Source: Pseudomonas oryzihabitans NBRC 102199 (GTDB lineage: Bacteria; Pseudomonadota; Gammaproteobacteria; Pseudomonadales; Pseudomonadaceae). From it: a DNA stretch of 64,000 nucleotides. Position numbers and translations under genes: made by a program. The stretch is taken from positions 1-64,000 of the forward strand of contig NZ_BBIT01000025.1 in assembly GCF_000730625.1 (NCBI RefSeq). The letters are read 5' to 3'. The notes beneath the pieces were generated by a model that saw only the letters and a list, made by a program, of their open reading frames with translations, was not told where the DNA came from and searched no databases. Shown piece by piece: positions 55,539-64,000 of this stretch (its first letter is position 1; each line of letters opens with the position of its first letter).

Positions 55539-56097
55539 CCTTTTCGTCGATGCTCGGCTGCTGCGCTGCAGGTGCCTTGCTGACGACCACCATCGCCGGC
55601 CGCAGCAGGCGACCATTGAGCAGATAGCCCTTTTGAAACACCTTGAGGACGCTGCCCGGCTCGGCGGTGGCGCTCTCCTCCATGGCCATGGCCTGGTGGT
55701 GTTCCGGATTGAAGGGCGCGCCGTGGGGATCGACGGCCTCGACCTGATAGCGCTTGAGGGTGTCCTGCAGCATCTTCAGGGTCAGCTCCATGCCTTCACG
55801 CATGGGCTTCAAGGTCTCGTCGGTGGCGTTGGACAGCTCCAGGCCACGCTCCAGGCTGTCGAGCACCGGCAGCAGGTCGCCAGCGAATTTTTCCAGGGCG
55901 AACTTATGCGCCTTCTCCACATCCTGCTCGGCGCGACGACGCACGTTCTGCAGTTCGGCGACGCTGCGCAGCGACTGGTCCTGGGCCGCGGCGAGCTGCT
56001 CTTCGAGCGTGGCGACGCGGGCGGCGAGATCCTCGTGCTGGACGTCGCCCTGGGCGGCTTCGTGCTCGGGGGTCTGGGAGTTCTGTTCGTCGGCCAT
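55534..56097 (-). CDS. grpE: nucleotide exchange factor GrpE
   Basis: Nucleotide exchange factor for DnaK. The 187-residue protein has an acidic N-terminus, a long coiled-coil ([64 protein letters not shown]) and the C-terminal beta wing ([37 protein letters not shown]). AGGAGG precedes the ATG. Its stop overlaps the dnaK promoter. It is divergent from recN across 166 bp that hold a heat-shock promoter and an SOS box side by side. Confidence 0.98.
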   Translation of the reverse strand: MADEQNSQTPEHEAAQGDVQHEDLAARVATLEEQLAAAQDQSLRSVAELQNVRRRAEQDVEKAHKFALEKFAGDLLPVLDSLERGLELSNATDETLKPMREGMELTLKMLQDTLKRYQVEAVDPHGAPFNPEHHQAMAMEESATAEPGSVLKVFQKGYLLNGRLLRPAMVVVSKAPAAQQPSIDEKA

Positions 56098-56163
56098 GGA
56101 GTCCTCCTGTGATATTGCCGGTGGGCGCGCCCTCTAACGGACATCGCCTTGATCGATGGCGCC

Positions 56164-56192
56164 TATATGGGGCCGCCGGCCGGCGCTTCAAG
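56164..56192 (-). promoter_or_regulatory. sigma-32 heat-shock promoter of grpE
   Basis: On the minus strand: CTTGAAG (56186-56192) and CCCCATATA (56164-56172), separated by 13 bp. Only one base of the consensus -35 differs. It lies 67 bp upstream of the grpE start and 32 bp from the recN LexA box. Confidence 0.9.
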
Positions 56193-56223
56193 AGCTGTAT
56201 GGATTGCCAGTGCCCGAGAGGCA

Positions 56224-56239
56224 CTGTATAAACAACCAG
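56224..56239. promoter_or_regulatory. LexA (SOS) box upstream of recN
   Basis: CTGTATAAACAACCAG has the CTG-N10-CAG frame and most of the AT core of the consensus CTGTATATATATACAG. It ends 24 bp before the recN ATG, a position suited to repression. Confidence 0.88.
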
Positions 56240-56263
56240 AAAACCGCCTTCGGAGATCGTCGC

Positions 56264-57931
56264 ATGCTGGTGCATCTGTCCGTCCGCAATTACGCCATCG
56301 TCGAACACCTCGACCTCGACCTCGAGCGCGGCATGACCGTGATCACCGGTGAAACCGGCGCCGGCAAGTCCATCATGCTGGACGCCCTCGGCCTCACCCT
56401 GGGCGATCGCGCCGACAGTGATGCGGTCAGACCCGGCGCCGACAAGGCCGATGTCCTGGCCAGCTTCGACACCACCGATATCCCCGAAGCGCGCCAGTGG
56501 CTCGCCGAGCGCGACCTGGAGCAGGACGGCCCCTGCCTGCTGCGCCGCGTCATTACCCGCGAAGGGCGCTCGCGCGGCTATATCAATGGCTCGCCCTGCC
56601 CGCTGGCCGATCTCAAGACCCTCGGCGGACTGCTGATCGATATCCACAGCCAGCACGAGCACCAGTCACTGCTCGGCCTCGACACCCATCGCCGCCTGCT
56701 GGACGAATACGCCGGCGCGGGCGAGCTGGTCCGCCAGGTGCAGCTCGCGGCCCAGCGCTGGCGCCAGGTGCGCCAGACGCTAGAACGCCTGACCCGCAAC
56801 GGCGACGAGCAACGCGCCCGCCATCAGCTGCTCAGCTACCAGCTCGAAGAACTCGACAACCTCGCCCTGGCCGAGGGCGAGTTGCAAGCCCTGGAACAGG
56901 AGCAGAGCGATCTGGCGAGTGCCGAGCACATCCTGCTGGCCTGCCGCCAGGCCATGGACCTCTGTACCGAAAACGAGCAGGGCAATGCTCTGTCGGCGCT
57001 CAATGCCAGCGTGGCGCGCCTGACCGCCTTCGACCGCCCGCCGGCGCAGATCCAGGAGGCCAGCAACCTGCTCGCCTCCGCCCAGATCCAGATCGAGGAG
57101 GCGATGAACGAACTCAATCGCTTCGTCGATCATTTCGAAGCCGACCCGGAGCGCCAGCAGGCGGTGCAGGAGCGCCTGGACAGTGTCTACAGCCTTGCCC
57201 GCAAGCACCGGGTCCAGCCCGAGGCCCTGCTGGAGCTGCACGAACAGCTGCGCAACGAATTGCAATCCCTGGACGCCGACGACGTCGCCCTGGAGCGCCT
57301 GCAGGAAGAACTGACGGCCTTCGAGCGCCACTACCAGGAGAAGGCCGGCGAACTGAGTCGTCTGCGCGAACAACGGGCGCCGGAGCTCGCGGCCGCGGTC
57401 GAGACCGAGATGCAGCGCTTGGGTATGCCGGGTGGCCGCTTCAGCATCACCCTCACGCCAGGCAGTACCGGCGAACCCCAGCCGCTGGGCAACGAAGGCG
57501 TCGAATTCCGCGTCAGCGCCAACCCGGGCCAGCCCCTGCGCCCGCTGGCCAAGGTCGCCTCCGGTGGTGAACTGTCGCGTATCAGCCTGGCCATCCAGGT
57601 CATCACCGCCCAGACCTCGCGCACACCCACCCTGGTGTTCGACGAGGTGGACGTGGGTATCGGCGGCCCCACCGCCGAGGTGGTCGGCCAGCTGCTGCGG
57701 CAACTGGGCGAGCGGGGCCAGGTGCTGACGGTGACCCACCTGCCCCAGGTGGCGGCCCAGGGTCATCAGCACCTGTTCGTACACAAGGAGCGCGGCACCG
57801 ACGAGACGCGTACCGCGGTGGCCAAGCTCGACCGCGCACGGCGCGTGGAAGAGGTGGCGCGCATGCTGGGTGGTGTCGACCTGACCCGTGAATCCCTGGC
57901 CCACGCTCGCAAGCTGGTGGTGAGCCGCTAG
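56264..57931 (+). CDS. recN: DNA repair protein RecN
   Basis: SMC-like ATPase for recombinational repair of double-strand breaks. The 555-residue protein has Walker A GETGAGKS (residues 29-36) and the RecN stretch LLIDIHSQHEHQSLL. A central coiled-coil region follows (about 150-370, rich in Gln/Glu/Leu/Arg), with the ABC signature VASGGELSRISLAIQ and Walker B PTLVFDEVDVGIGG. The ATG at 56264 follows CGGAG. A LexA box just upstream indicates SOS induction. A long perfect hairpin separates its end from the convergent fur. Confidence 0.98.
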   Translation: MLVHLSVRNYAIVEHLDLDLERGMTVITGETGAGKSIMLDALGLTLGDRADSDAVRPGADKADVLASFDTTDIPEARQWLAERDLEQDGPCLLRRVITREGRSRGYINGSPCPLADLKTLGGLLIDIHSQHEHQSLLGLDTHRRLLDEYAGAGELVRQVQLAAQRWRQVRQTLERLTRNGDEQRARHQLLSYQLEELDNLALAEGELQALEQEQSDLASAEHILLACRQAMDLCTENEQGNALSALNASVARLTAFDRPPAQIQEASNLLASAQIQIEEAMNELNRFVDHFEADPERQQAVQERLDSVYSLARKHRVQPEALLELHEQLRNELQSLDADDVALERLQEELTAFERHYQEKAGELSRLREQRAPELAAAVETEMQRLGMPGGRFSITLTPGSTGEPQPLGNEGVEFRVSANPGQPLRPLAKVASGGELSRISLAIQVITAQTSRTPTLVFDEVDVGIGGPTAEVVGQLLRQLGERGQVLTVTHLPQVAAQGHQHLFVHKERGTDETRTAVAKLDRARRVEEVARMLGGVDLTRESLAHARKLVVSR

Positions 57932-57944
57932 ACGCAGGCAGCCA

Positions 57945-57990
57945 CCGGACATGAAAAAGGCGACTCGAAGGTCGCCTTTTTCATGTCCGG
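57945..57990. terminator. bidirectional terminator between recN and fur
   Basis: Perfect 20-bp stem (57945-57964 and 57971-57990) with a 6-nt loop TCGAAG. Each arm contains GGCGAC next to an A5/T5 tract, so it acts for both convergent genes. Confidence 0.95.
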
Positions 57991-57994
57991 GTCT

Positions 57995-58399
57995 TCACTT
58001 GCGCTGGCGGATGTACAGCACCAGGTTGTGATCGACCAGTTCGAAACCATGCTCTTCGACGATCTCGCGCTGACGCTTTTCGATCGAGGCATCGGTGAAC
58101 TCGATGACTTCGCCGGTATCCACATCCACCATGTGATCATGGTGGCCGGTGTCGGCCAACTCGAACACGGCATGGCCGCCGTCGAAATTGTGGCGCACCA
58201 CCAGACCGGCCGCTTCGAACTGGGTGAGGACCCGATAGACCGTTGCCAGCCCCACGTCCTCGCCCGCTTCCATGAGCGCCTTGTAAACGTCTTCGGCGCT
58301 CATGTGGCGCTGCTCGGTGGTGTCCAGCATCTGCAATATCTTGACGCGCGGCAGGGTCACTTTCAGACCCGCTTTGCGGAGTTCGTTGTTCTCTACCAT
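57995..58399 (-). CDS. fur: ferric uptake regulator Fur
   Basis: Iron-responsive repressor that binds Fur boxes with Fe(II). The 134-residue protein has the winged helix ([59 protein letters not shown]) and metal-binding histidines in [21 protein letters not shown], plus the C-terminal dimerisation region. It has no cysteine at all; the position that is Cys in P. aeruginosa Fur (HHDHMVC) is Asp here. It is divergent from bamE, the conserved Pseudomonas pairing. I saw no clear Fur box in the 94-bp gap. Confidence 0.97.
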   Translation of the reverse strand: MVENNELRKAGLKVTLPRVKILQMLDTTEQRHMSAEDVYKALMEAGEDVGLATVYRVLTQFEAAGLVVRHNFDGGHAVFELADTGHHDHMVDVDTGEVIEFTDASIEKRQREIVEEHGFELVDHNLVLYIRQRK

Positions 58400-58493
58400 G
58401 CTCTTTCTCGGTGCCGAGTGCTTTCGCAGCCCTCGGGAATACGGGTATGATCGGTGCTTCGTTGCCCAGCAAGATAGTGGAAGTCTCCCACCG

Positions 58494-59030
58494 ATGCAAA
58501 ACCTCAAGCAAACGCTGACCGGGCTCTCTCTGATGGGCCTAGCCATGCTCGCCGGCTGCTCTCTGCCGGGGGTTTACAAGATCGACATCCAACAGGGCAA
58601 CGTCGTCACCCAGGACATGATAGACCAGTTGCGCCCCGGAATGACCCGACAACAAGTCCGGTTTATCATGGGTTCGCCGCTGATCCAAGACACCTTCCAT
58701 CCCAATCGCTGGGACTATCTGTACAGCCTGCAAGCCGCCGGCGGTCAGCGGAAGCAGGAGCGTGTCAGCCTGGTGTTCAACGGCGACAATCAACTGAGCG
58801 GCCTGGCCGGCGACTTCATGCCCGGCACCAGCCGCGAACAGCAGATCATGGGTACCGACAGCGGCACCACCGTGGATCCCACCGCCCCGGCGCAACCCTC
58901 GGCACCCGCTGCCGTACCGGAAACGCCAGCCGTACCCGGCTCGACCGAAGACAACATCCAGAAAGAGATCGACAGCGCCCGTCCGGCCGCCGTGCCGACT
59001 CCCGATCGCATCCGCACCGACGGACAGTGA
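58494..59030 (+). CDS. bamE: outer-membrane assembly lipoprotein BamE/OmlA
   Basis: Lipoprotein of the BAM complex that folds outer-membrane proteins. The 178-residue precursor has a lipoprotein signal with lipobox LAGC (C22 in [16 protein letters not shown]). The SmpA/OmlA domain follows: [47 protein letters not shown] long Pro/Ala-rich C-terminal extension (about residues 120-178) exceeds the enteric BamE, as in Pseudomonas OmlA. It is divergent from fur and convergent with rnfH, 7 bp apart. Confidence 0.96.
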   Translation: MQNLKQTLTGLSLMGLAMLAGCSLPGVYKIDIQQGNVVTQDMIDQLRPGMTRQQVRFIMGSPLIQDTFHPNRWDYLYSLQAAGGQRKQERVSLVFNGDNQLSGLAGDFMPGTSREQQIMGTDSGTTVDPTAPAQPSAPAAVPETPAVPGSTEDNIQKEIDSARPAAVPTPDRIRTDGQ

Positions 59031-59037
59031 TCCCTGG

Positions 59038-59343
59038 CTAGAGGCCAGTCCTGGCCTTGGCCTTTTCCGCGCGCCGCTTGCGACTTTCCTTGGGGTCCGC
59101 AAGCAGCGGGCGATAGATCTCCACCCGGTCACCCGCCATCAGCCTGCGCTCGTTCGGCTTGGCTACCAGCTTGCCAAAGATGCCGACCCGAAAGGCTTCG
59201 CGCTGTTCGGGTGGCAACTGCTCGAGCAGCCCCGACGCCCGCACCGCCTGCTCGACCGTGGCACCCTCTTCGAGCTGCAGACTCAACAGCCATTGCCGCT
59301 CCGGCAACGCCAGCGCCACCTCGATGGCGAGACACTTAGCCAT
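59038..59343 (-). CDS. RnfH family ubiquitin-like protein
   Basis: Small beta-grasp protein of the RnfH family (UPF0125); its function is not settled. The 101-residue protein has the fold's typical strands (LAIEVALALPERQWLLSLQLEEGATVEQAVRASGLLEQLP and VGIFGKLVAKPNERRLMAGDRVEIYRPLLADPKESRKRRAEKA) and a basic tail. Its ATG at 59343 lies inside the end of ratA (8-bp overlap), so it is translated from the same message. The ratA-rnfH pair is conserved in proteobacteria and has been discussed as a toxin-antitoxin-like unit. Confidence 0.92.
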   Translation of the reverse strand: MAKCLAIEVALALPERQWLLSLQLEEGATVEQAVRASGLLEQLPPEQREAFRVGIFGKLVAKPNERRLMAGDRVEIYRPLLADPKESRKRRAEKAKARTGL

Positions 59344-59770
59344 AGAGGGCTCGAGCACGCTGGCAGAAGGCATCCACCATAGTATTGGCTGCCTGATTGA
59401 ACAACGGGCCCAGGGTCGCGCGGACGATGGCGCTGTCGTATTCGAAGGACAGATCCAGGGAAATCTTGCAGGCCTTGTCGCCCAGCGCCTTGAACGTCCA
59501 GACGCCGTGCAGCTGCTTGAAAGGACCCTTTTCCAGATCCATGGTGATGGACTCGTCCGGCACCAGGGTATTGCGGGTCGTGAACTGCTGGCTGAGACCA
59601 CCCTTGGCCACGGTGAGACCGGCGCGCATCAGGCCTTCGTCCTGCTCCAGGATCTGGGCGGACGAGCACCACGGCAGGAACTCCGGATAACGGTCCACGT
59701 CATTAACCAGCGCATAGAGTGCTGAAGCAGGATAGGGCAGCAACGCCGAACGTTGGATGTGCGTGCTCAT
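59336..59770 (-). CDS. ratA: RatA-like SRPBCC (START) domain protein
   Basis: Member of the START/COQ10 family. In E. coli the homologue was described as blocking 70S formation, and the eukaryotic relative Coq10 binds ubiquinone. The 144-residue protein shows STHIQRSALLPYPASALYALVNDVDRYPEFLPWCSSAQIL at the start and SLDLSFEYDSAIVRATLGPLFNQAANTMVDAFCQRA at the end. The ATG at 59770 was chosen because the family begins with this strand. It is divergent from smpB, so RatA and the tmRNA system share an intergenic region. Confidence 0.9.
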   Translation of the reverse strand: MSTHIQRSALLPYPASALYALVNDVDRYPEFLPWCSSAQILEQDEGLMRAGLTVAKGGLSQQFTTRNTLVPDESITMDLEKGPFKQLHGVWTFKALGDKACKISLDLSFEYDSAIVRATLGPLFNQAANTMVDAFCQRARALYG

Positions 59771-59942
59771 CGGAACCTCGTAGAATAGCGAAATCGGTGT
59801 CGGACCTTGAATTTGAGGGCGGCGCACGCATTTTACTCCCGCACCAGCCTGCCGCAGTCCAGAACCGCGGTATTGTCCGTGTTTGCTCATACCCGCTCAA
59901 GCGCGTGGCGACATTTCCCCTGACTCGCTGTACCCTGGAATC

Positions 59943-60419
59943 ATGGCCAAGCAAAAGAAAGTCTCCCCCGGCAGCATCGCGCAGAACAAAAAGGCGCTTC
60001 ACGAATACTTCGTCGACACCCGCTTCGAGGCGGGTGTTTCCCTGGCAGGCTGGGAGGTCAAGAGCCTGAGAGCCGGCAAGGCGCAGCTGACTGACAGCTA
60101 TGTGCTGCTCAAGGACGGCGAAGCCTGGCTGCTGGGCAGCCATATCACCCCGCTGCAGACCGCCAGCACCCATGTCATCGCCGACCCGACCCGCACCCGC
60201 AAGTTGCTGCTCAACAAGCGCGAGCTGGGCAAGCTGTTTGGCGCCGTGCAGCAGAAGGGCTACGCCTGCGTCGCCCTGTCGCTCTACTGGAAGAAGCACC
60301 TGGTCAAGTGCGAGATCGCGTTGGCCAAGGGCAAGAAGGAATTCGACAAGCGCGCGACCGAGCGCGAGCGCGATTCCGACCGCGAGATCCAGCGCGCCAT
60401 CCGCAAGGACGCCAAATAG
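59943..60419 (+). CDS. smpB: SsrA-binding protein SmpB
   Basis: Protein partner of tmRNA in trans-translation. The 158-residue protein has the OB-fold core ([40 protein letters not shown]) and the [12 protein letters not shown] helix. A basic C-terminal tail ([28 protein letters not shown]) enters the ribosomal mRNA channel. The ATG at 59943 starts [18 protein letters not shown]. Its RNA partner ssrA follows 81 bp downstream. Confidence 0.98.
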   Translation: MAKQKKVSPGSIAQNKKALHEYFVDTRFEAGVSLAGWEVKSLRAGKAQLTDSYVLLKDGEAWLLGSHITPLQTASTHVIADPTRTRKLLLNKRELGKLFGAVQQKGYACVALSLYWKKHLVKCEIALAKGKKEFDKRATERERDSDREIQRAIRKDAK

Positions 60420-60500
60420 CCAAGCGGCCGAAAAACGTTTCGTCAGCAATGACTTGCGTCGGACGGCCGGAATTCCTATAGTGAACGACCAGCAAGTTTT

Positions 60501-60853
60501 GGGGGCGATTAGGATTCGACGCCGGTAACGAAACTTGAGGGGCATGCCGAGCTGGTAGCAGAACTCGTAAATTCGCTGCTGCAAACTTATAGTTGCCAAC
60601 GACGACAACTACGCTCTAGCTGCTTAATGCGGCTAGCAGTCGCTAGGGGATGCCTGTAAACCCGAAACGACTGTCAGATAGAACAGGATCGCCGCCAAGT
60701 TCGCTGTAGACGTAACGGCTAAAACTTATACAGCTCGCCCAAAGCACCCTGCCCGTCGGGCCGCAATGGGTTAACTCAGTAGACAGGGCTAAGCATGTAG
60801 AACCGATAGCGGAGAGCTGGCGGACGGGGGTTCAAATCCCCCCGCCTCCACCA
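60501..60853 (+). ncRNA. ssrA: transfer-messenger RNA (tmRNA)
   Basis: About 353 nt. The 5' end GGGGGCG pairs with CGCCTCC before A-CCA to form the tRNA-like acceptor. The T-arm GGGGGTTCAAATCCCCC is evident. The tag frame starts with the resume codon GCC at 60595 and encodes ANDDNYALAA, stopping at TAA (60625-60627). It is an uninterrupted one-piece tmRNA, directly downstream of smpB. Confidence 0.97.
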
Positions 60854-60888
60854 AAAAGAAAGGGCAGCCACTGGCTGCCCTTTTTCTT
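60854..60888. terminator. bidirectional terminator between ssrA and ssb
   Basis: Stem GGGCAGCC / GGCTGCCC (60862-60880), flanked by an A-rich left side and a T5 right side. It ends ssrA and the convergent ssb. Confidence 0.88.
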
Positions 60889-60898
60889 TGCCCATCGT

Positions 60899-61459
60899 TT
60901 AGAACGGGATGTCGTCGTCGAAGCTGTCGTAGTCCTGCTGAGCCGGCTGCTGCTGCGGACGGGACTGCGGCTGCTGCTGGGGACGGCTGTTGCCGTTGCC
61001 GCCATTGCCACCGTTGTCATACTGCGGTGCCGACTGCTGCGGACGGGGGGCACGCTGCTGCTGGGGCGCAGGCGCGCTCTGGTTGTATTCGTCGTTGCCA
61101 CCGGCATTGCCGCCACGGCCACCCAGCAACTGCATGTTGCCGTTGATGTCGACAACGATTTCGGTGGTGTAGCGATCCTGACCGTCCTGGCCCTGCCATT
61201 TGCGGGTACGCAGAGTGCCCTCGACATAGACCTGGGAGCCCTTGCGGATGTACTCGCCGGCGATCTCGGCGAGACGACCGAAGAACACCACGCGGTGCCA
61301 TTCGGTGCGGTCCTGCTGCTGACCGGTCTGCTTGTCCTTCCAGCTCTCGCTGGTGGCCAGGGTGACGTTGGTCACCGCATTGCCGTTGGGCATGTAACGG
61401 GTTTCGGGATCGGCGCCGGCATTGCCGACGAGGATGACTTTATTGACGCCACGGGCCAT
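60899..61459 (-). CDS. ssb: single-stranded DNA-binding protein
   Basis: Tetrameric ssDNA-binding protein. The 186-residue protein has an OB-fold (residues about 1-112: [34 protein letters not shown]...[35 protein letters not shown]) and an unusually Gln/Pro-rich disordered linker (about 115-178). It ends in the acidic tip DSFDDDIPF that recruits repair proteins. It is about 20 residues longer than P. aeruginosa SSB, the excess being in the linker. It follows the MFS gene after 25 bp. Confidence 0.98.
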   Translation of the reverse strand: MARGVNKVILVGNAGADPETRYMPNGNAVTNVTLATSESWKDKQTGQQQDRTEWHRVVFFGRLAEIAGEYIRKGSQVYVEGTLRTRKWQGQDGQDRYTTEIVVDINGNMQLLGGRGGNAGGNDEYNQSAPAPQQQRAPRPQQSAPQYDNGGNGGNGNSRPQQQPQSRPQQQPAQQDYDSFDDDIPF

Positions 61460-61484
61460 ATGAATCTCCTGATGAGGCTGTCGA

Positions 61485-62873
61485 TCAAGCGGCGACCGGT
61501 GTTTGACTAACCAGTCGCTCCAATTGCGCCCGATCGACGATTTTAGTATCGATCTTGATGTAGACGGCCTGCTCTTCCGCCACCACTACCGCATCGGTCA
61601 CTCCGGCCAGGGCCAACAGGCGTCCGACCAATCCCTGGTCGTTGACTAGCGCGGGCGTAACCGGCAAACGCAGACTGGTGACATAGGGCGGTTCCCGCAT
61701 CGTACCAGCTACCACCGCCCATCCCAGGCAAAGCGCCGCACAACCCAGGAAGACGGTGGACAGGCCACCATGCTGGAACAACCAGCCCCCGAGGATACCG
61801 CCCAACGCGGAACCAAGGAACTGACTGGTGGAATAGATCCCCATGGCGGTGCCCTTGCCACCGGCCGGGGCCACCTTGCTCACCAGCGACGGCAGCGAGG
61901 CCTCCAGCAGGTTGAAGGCGGTAAAGAACACCACGATGCCGATGACCAGGGCCACCAGGCTGTTGCTGAAAAAGAAGAAGTACAGCTCGCACAGCACCAG
62001 CACACTGATGGCGCCCACCAGCACGCGCTTCATGCGCCGCTTCTTTTCACCATAGATGATGAAGGGGACCATGGCGAAGAAGCCGACCACCAGCGCGGTG
62101 AGATAGACCCACCAGTGCTCTTCCTTGGGCAGCCCGGCATGTTCGGCCAGGGCCAGCGGCAGGACGACGAAACTGGCCATCAGCACGGCGTGCAGCGCCA
62201 GGATGCCGAAGTCCAGCCGCAGCAGGTCGCGATTGCGCAGGGTCGCGCCCAGCGCCTGGCGCGCCAGGTTCGACTCCCGATGGGCGAAGGGCGAAGCCTG
62301 GTGCGGCACCAGGAACAGCACGATCAGCAAACCGACCAGTGCCAGTCCGCAGGTGGCCCAGAACAGCCCGGCGAGACCATAGGCACGGGTCAGCAAGGGG
62401 CCGGCCACCATCGCCACGGCAAAGGACACGCCGATGCTCATGCCGATCGTGGCCATGGCCTTAGTGCGATGCTGCTCGCGGGTCTGATCCGACAGCAGCG
62501 CCATGATGGCCGCCGAAATGGCGCCGCCACCCTGGACGACACGCCCGGCGATGACGCCCCAGATCGAGTGGGCATTGGCGGCAATGGCGGCACCAAGGGC
62601 GAACACCAGCAGTCCACCAATGATGATGGGGCGTCTACCGATGCGATCGGACAGCGTCCCCAGGGGAATTTGCAGGACCGCCTGGGTCAAACCATAGGCA
62701 CCTATGGCGAGGCCGATCAGCGCCGGGGTGGCATCCGCCAACTCCTGACCATAGGTCGCCAAGACCGGGAGCACCATGAACATACCGAGCATACGAAAGG
62801 CGAAGACCAGGGCCAGCCCGAAGGCGGCACGGCGTTCGACGCCGTTCATGGCTTCACTGCGCTTGTCGAGCAT
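61485..62873 (-). CDS. MFS transporter with C-terminal YAM-like domain (YajR type)
   Basis: Drug:H+ antiporter-like carrier of unknown substrate. The 462-residue protein has 12 predicted helices. MFS motif A appears in [18 protein letters not shown], and the motif C-like region in [39 protein letters not shown]. After the last helix, about 65 residues form a soluble domain ([41 protein letters not shown]) that resembles the YAM domain of E. coli YajR. The ATG at 62873 has GAGAGG upstream. It lies between uvrA (divergent) and ssb, as in P. aeruginosa. Confidence 0.9.
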   Translation of the reverse strand: MLDKRSEAMNGVERRAAFGLALVFAFRMLGMFMVLPVLATYGQELADATPALIGLAIGAYGLTQAVLQIPLGTLSDRIGRRPIIIGGLLVFALGAAIAANAHSIWGVIAGRVVQGGGAISAAIMALLSDQTREQHRTKAMATIGMSIGVSFAVAMVAGPLLTRAYGLAGLFWATCGLALVGLLIVLFLVPHQASPFAHRESNLARQALGATLRNRDLLRLDFGILALHAVLMASFVVLPLALAEHAGLPKEEHWWVYLTALVVGFFAMVPFIIYGEKKRRMKRVLVGAISVLVLCELYFFFFSNSLVALVIGIVVFFTAFNLLEASLPSLVSKVAPAGGKGTAMGIYSTSQFLGSALGGILGGWLFQHGGLSTVFLGCAALCLGWAVVAGTMREPPYVTSLRLPVTPALVNDQGLVGRLLALAGVTDAVVVAEEQAVYIKIDTKIVDRAQLERLVSQTPVAA

Positions 62874-63142
62874 TGATAATCCTCTCGTCGGCGACAGGCT
62901 TTTACGTCGCCACACAGCTTTAAAACAGTCGTGACAATGACCATTTAGGGAGGAAGCGGTGAAGATAGCCGAGCGCTCGTCCGAACGTTCCCGACCGCCA
63001 GGATCACGAACGCCCGATCACCGCTGTCGGGCCGTTAATTTTACCAGCCTTACCCCCTCTCTCACAGGCGCGGCAGATAGCCGCAGCCCGGGACGAGACC
63101 TCTTTTCTAGTGAAGCGCCGCCAAAACGAGGCAGAAGTCTAC

Positions 63143-64000
63143 GTGGATAAAATCCTCATCCGTGGGGCCCGCACCCATAATCTGAAGAACATCGACCTAA
63201 CCCTTCCCCGGGACAAGCTCATCGTCATCACCGGACTGTCCGGCTCCGGCAAGTCTTCGCTGGCGTTCGACACCCTCTATGCCGAAGGCCAGCGCCGCTA
63301 CGTGGAGTCCCTGTCGGCCTACGCCCGCCAGTTCCTGTCGATGATGGAAAAGCCCGATGTGGACACCATCGAAGGCCTGTCGCCAGCGATTTCCATCGAG
63401 CAGAAGTCCACCTCGCACAATCCGCGTTCCACCGTGGGCACTATCACCGAGATCTACGACTATCTGCGCCTGCTCTATGCCCGCGTCGGTACGCCGCGCT
63501 GTCCGGAGCACGATGTGCCCCTGGAAGCCCAGACCGTCAGCCAGATGGTCGACCAGGTGCTGGCCATGCCGGAAGGCCAGCGGTTGATGCTGCTCGCCCC
63601 CATCGTGCGCGAGCGCAAGGGTGAGCACCTGTCGGTGTTCGAGGAGTTGCGTGCCCAGGGTTTCGTCCGCGTCCGCGTCAACGGGCGGCTGCACGAGATG
63701 GACGAGCTGCCCAAGCTCGACAAGCAGAAGAAGCACACCATCGAAGTGGTGGTGGATAGATTCAAGGTGCGCGAAGACCTCCAGCAGCGCCTGGCGGAAT
63801 CCTTCGAGACGGCGCTGAAGCTGGCCGACGACATCGCCATCATCGCCCCCATGGAAGGCGATAAGGGGGAGGAGATCGTCTTCTCCGCGCGCTTCGCCTG
63901 CCCGATCTGCGGCTTCTCCATCGGCGAGCTGGAACCCAAGCTGTTTTCCTTCAACAATCCCGCCGGCGCCTGCCCTACCTGCGACGGCCTGGGCGTGAAG
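63143..64000 (+). CDS. uvrA: excinuclease ABC subunit UvrA (5' part; runs off the window)
   Basis: Damage-recognition ATPase of nucleotide excision repair. Only the first 286 codons are visible. They include Walker [10 protein letters not shown] (near residues 31-39) and the following [25 protein letters not shown], the UvrB-binding region, and the start of the first zinc module ([32 protein letters not shown]). The start is GTG at 63143 ([19 protein letters not shown]). I found no LexA box in the 269-bp gap to the MFS gene, although uvrA is SOS-controlled in E. coli. The frame is open to the window edge. Confidence 0.97.
   Translation, partial: MDKILIRGARTHNLKNIDLTLPRDKLIVITGLSGSGKSSLAFDTLYAEGQRRYVESLSAYARQFLSMMEKPDVDTIEGLSPAISIEQKSTSHNPRSTVGTITEIYDYLRLLYARVGTPRCPEHDVPLEAQTVSQMVDQVLAMPEGQRLMLLAPIVRERKGEHLSVFEELRAQGFVRVRVNGRLHEMDELPKLDKQKKHTIEVVVDRFKVREDLQQRLAESFETALKLADDIAIIAPMEGDKGEEIVFSARFACPICGFSIGELEPKLFSFNNPAGACPTCDGLGVK

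Noticed and set aside
58400-58493. Fur box in the fur-bamE intergenic region.
   Set aside because: No sequence resembles GATAATGATAATCATTATC or its hexamer units.
62874-63142. LexA box upstream of uvrA.
   Set aside because: No CTG-N10-CAG with an AT-rich core was found in the gap. The nearest CTG and CAG are wrongly spaced.
62959-63150. Small plus-strand open frame between the MFS gene and uvrA.
   Set aside because: It is rich in Arg, Ser and Pro with no domain-like pattern, overlaps the uvrA start, and is best explained as promoter or leader sequence.

Overview
The window is a gene-dense chromosomal segment of a high-GC gammaproteobacterium, almost certainly a Pseudomonas. The tmRNA tag decodes to ANDDNYALAA, the tag I know from P. 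aeruginosa. Several blocks also keep the Pseudomonas gene order I recall: tyrS/M23 peptidase/anmK/erpA/hemJ; carA-orf-carB-greA; grpE-dnaK-dnaJ-dapB; recN/fur/bamE/rnfH/ratA/smpB/ssrA; ssb/MFS/uvrA; fMet tRNA-rimP-nusA-infB-rbfA-truB-rpsO-pnp. The species cannot be fixed from the sequence alone.

Layout. 1-6.8 kb: tyrosyl-tRNA synthetase, cell-wall recycling and hydrolysis genes, Fe-S insertion (erpA), haem (hemJ), an SDR, a HIT protein and ubiquinone synthesis (coq7). 6.9-9.3 kb: protocatechuate 3,4-dioxygenase pcaHG with its LysR regulator pcaQ and a textbook palindromic operator. 9.4-12.7 kb: a FabR/DesT-type TetR regulator, urease accessory genes ureEFG, a palindromic repeat element and hupE. 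12.7-18.5 kb: accessory genes (lipoprotein phosphoesterase, GT39-like glycosyltransferase, a DUF3455 protein, an ECF sigma/RskA anti-sigma pair, an SDR). 18.7-29.7 kb: an amino/imino-acid region with a complete branched-chain-type ABC transporter co-transcribed with an aconitase-X gene, then amaBA (pipecolate/aminoadipate semialdehyde oxidation) and a divergent LysR gene. 30-39 kb: the translation/RNA-processing superoperon, headed by an initiator tRNA and two tandem terminators. 39-46 kb: secG, tpiA, glmM, folP, ftsH, yhbY, greA. 46-51 kb: carB and carA flanking a LysE/RhtB exporter gene broken by an amber codon. 51-56 kb: dapB and the heat-shock chaperones, with two near-consensus sigma-32 promoters. 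56-64 kb: recN with a LexA box, fur, bamE, ratA/rnfH, smpB-ssrA, ssb, an MFS carrier and the start of uvrA.

Most of the window is core genome. The parts worth a second look are (i) the transporter-AcnX-AmaAB region, which could be an imino-acid utilisation locus; (ii) the absence of rlmE from its usual place between ftsH and yhbY, with about 520 bp of atypical sequence there; (iii) the nonsense-mutated exporter gene inside the car operon; (iv) a 140-bp palindromic repeat between ureG and hupE; (v) regulatory sites that overlap coding ends (the PcaQ site over the pcaQ stop, the dnaK sigma-32 promoter over the grpE stop); and (vi) a Fur protein with no cysteine. I found no CRISPR array, prophage, IS element or clearly novel defence system. 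All calls come from reading the sequence and from family knowledge; no database search was run.
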